NCBI GenBank assembly: GCA_033854735.1
Contig: JAWWPY010000274.1
Location: 1-12,221 of the forward strand
Length of the DNA: 12,221 nt
Reading direction: 5' to 3'
DNA from: JAWWPY01 sp033854735
GTDB taxonomy: Bacteria; Actinomycetota; Actinomycetes; Streptosporangiales; Streptosporangiaceae
The notes under the pieces are model-generated. The model saw nothing but the letters and a program-made list of their open reading frames with translations, had not been told where the DNA came from and ran no database searches. Both the position numbers and the translations under genes were made by a program. Numbering within the stretch: position 1 is the first letter of the stretch; each line of letters opens with the position of its first letter. Below are positions 12,144-12,221 of this stretch, piece after piece.

Positions 12144-12221
12144 TCAGGTGGCCAGGGCGGCCAGGGTGGCGGGGGTGAGGTGCCCGGTGGTGATGGCTTT
12201 GAAGAGGTTGTGCACAGTGCA
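12144..12221 (-). mobile_element. C-terminal fragment of a probable insertion-sequence transposase
   Basis: Minus-strand frame open from the right window edge for 25 codons, ending at TGA (12146-12144). The peptide CTVHNLFKAITTGHLTPATL followed by AALAT resembles the C-terminal helix of actinobacterial DDE transposases, which often end in a VHNL-type helix. Too short to name the IS family. The element would extend to the right; its near end should lie between the hutI stop and 12144. Confidence 0.5.

Noticed and set aside
12124..12153. Direct repeat GTCAGGTGGCC as an IS target-site duplication
   Set aside because: The two copies are 19 bp apart on the same side of the transposase frame and one overlaps its stop codon, so they cannot flank the element.

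Overview
The window is high-GC DNA with GTG and TTG starts, frequent ATGA stop/start overlaps and strong G/C preference at third codon positions in most genes. This points to an actinomycete (Actinomycetota); the family cannot be fixed from sequence alone. I see no rRNA, tRNA or CRISPR array.

Layout. (1) Bases 1-136, minus strand: the first 45 codons of a DppB-type peptide/oligopeptide ABC transporter permease, running off the left edge, with its own Shine-Dalgarno and a candidate promoter. (2) Bases 137-487: a divergent intergenic region holding a perfect 12-bp palindrome. (3) Bases 488-2790: a compact accessory cluster. It encodes a MauE/DoxX-like membrane protein, a MauD-like membrane-tethered thioredoxin (CSTC), a small Tat-exported protein with ten cysteines that resembles the methylamine dehydrogenase light chain, and a polytopic membrane protein whose 5' end may be broken. 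No dehydrogenase large subunit is present, so this looks like a stand-alone pathway for exporting and oxidatively folding a cysteine-rich product. (4) Bases 2859-3308: an unrecognised hypothetical gene. (5) Bases 3560-8158: a histidine-utilisation operon of hutU (urocanase), an M20-family amidohydrolase and hutF (formimidoylglutamate deiminase), with an overlapping-stop/start junction and a possible small coupled ORF. (6) Bases 8216-10679: three non-hut genes, namely a Cys-type glutathione peroxidase, an MmcQ/YjbR-family protein and a secreted protein of eight repeats that is probably an eight-bladed beta-propeller. (7) Bases 10756-12018: hutI (imidazolonepropionase) with a plausible leaderless promoter. 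(8) Bases 12144-12221, minus strand: the last 25 codons of a probable transposase, marking an insertion sequence that enters from the right edge.

How they work together. HutU, HutI and HutF convert urocanate to imidazolonepropionate, then formimino-glutamate, then N-formyl-glutamate. The M20 enzyme sits where a deformylase (HutG) is needed and is the best candidate for releasing glutamate and formate. The first pathway enzyme, HutH, is not in the window. The MauE/MauD-like pair would supply disulfide chemistry outside the membrane for the ten-cysteine Tat substrate; this is inferred from the mau paradigm. The cluster at 488-2790 uses visibly more A/T at wobble positions than the hut genes and carries two TTA codons, consistent with a different origin or different regulation.
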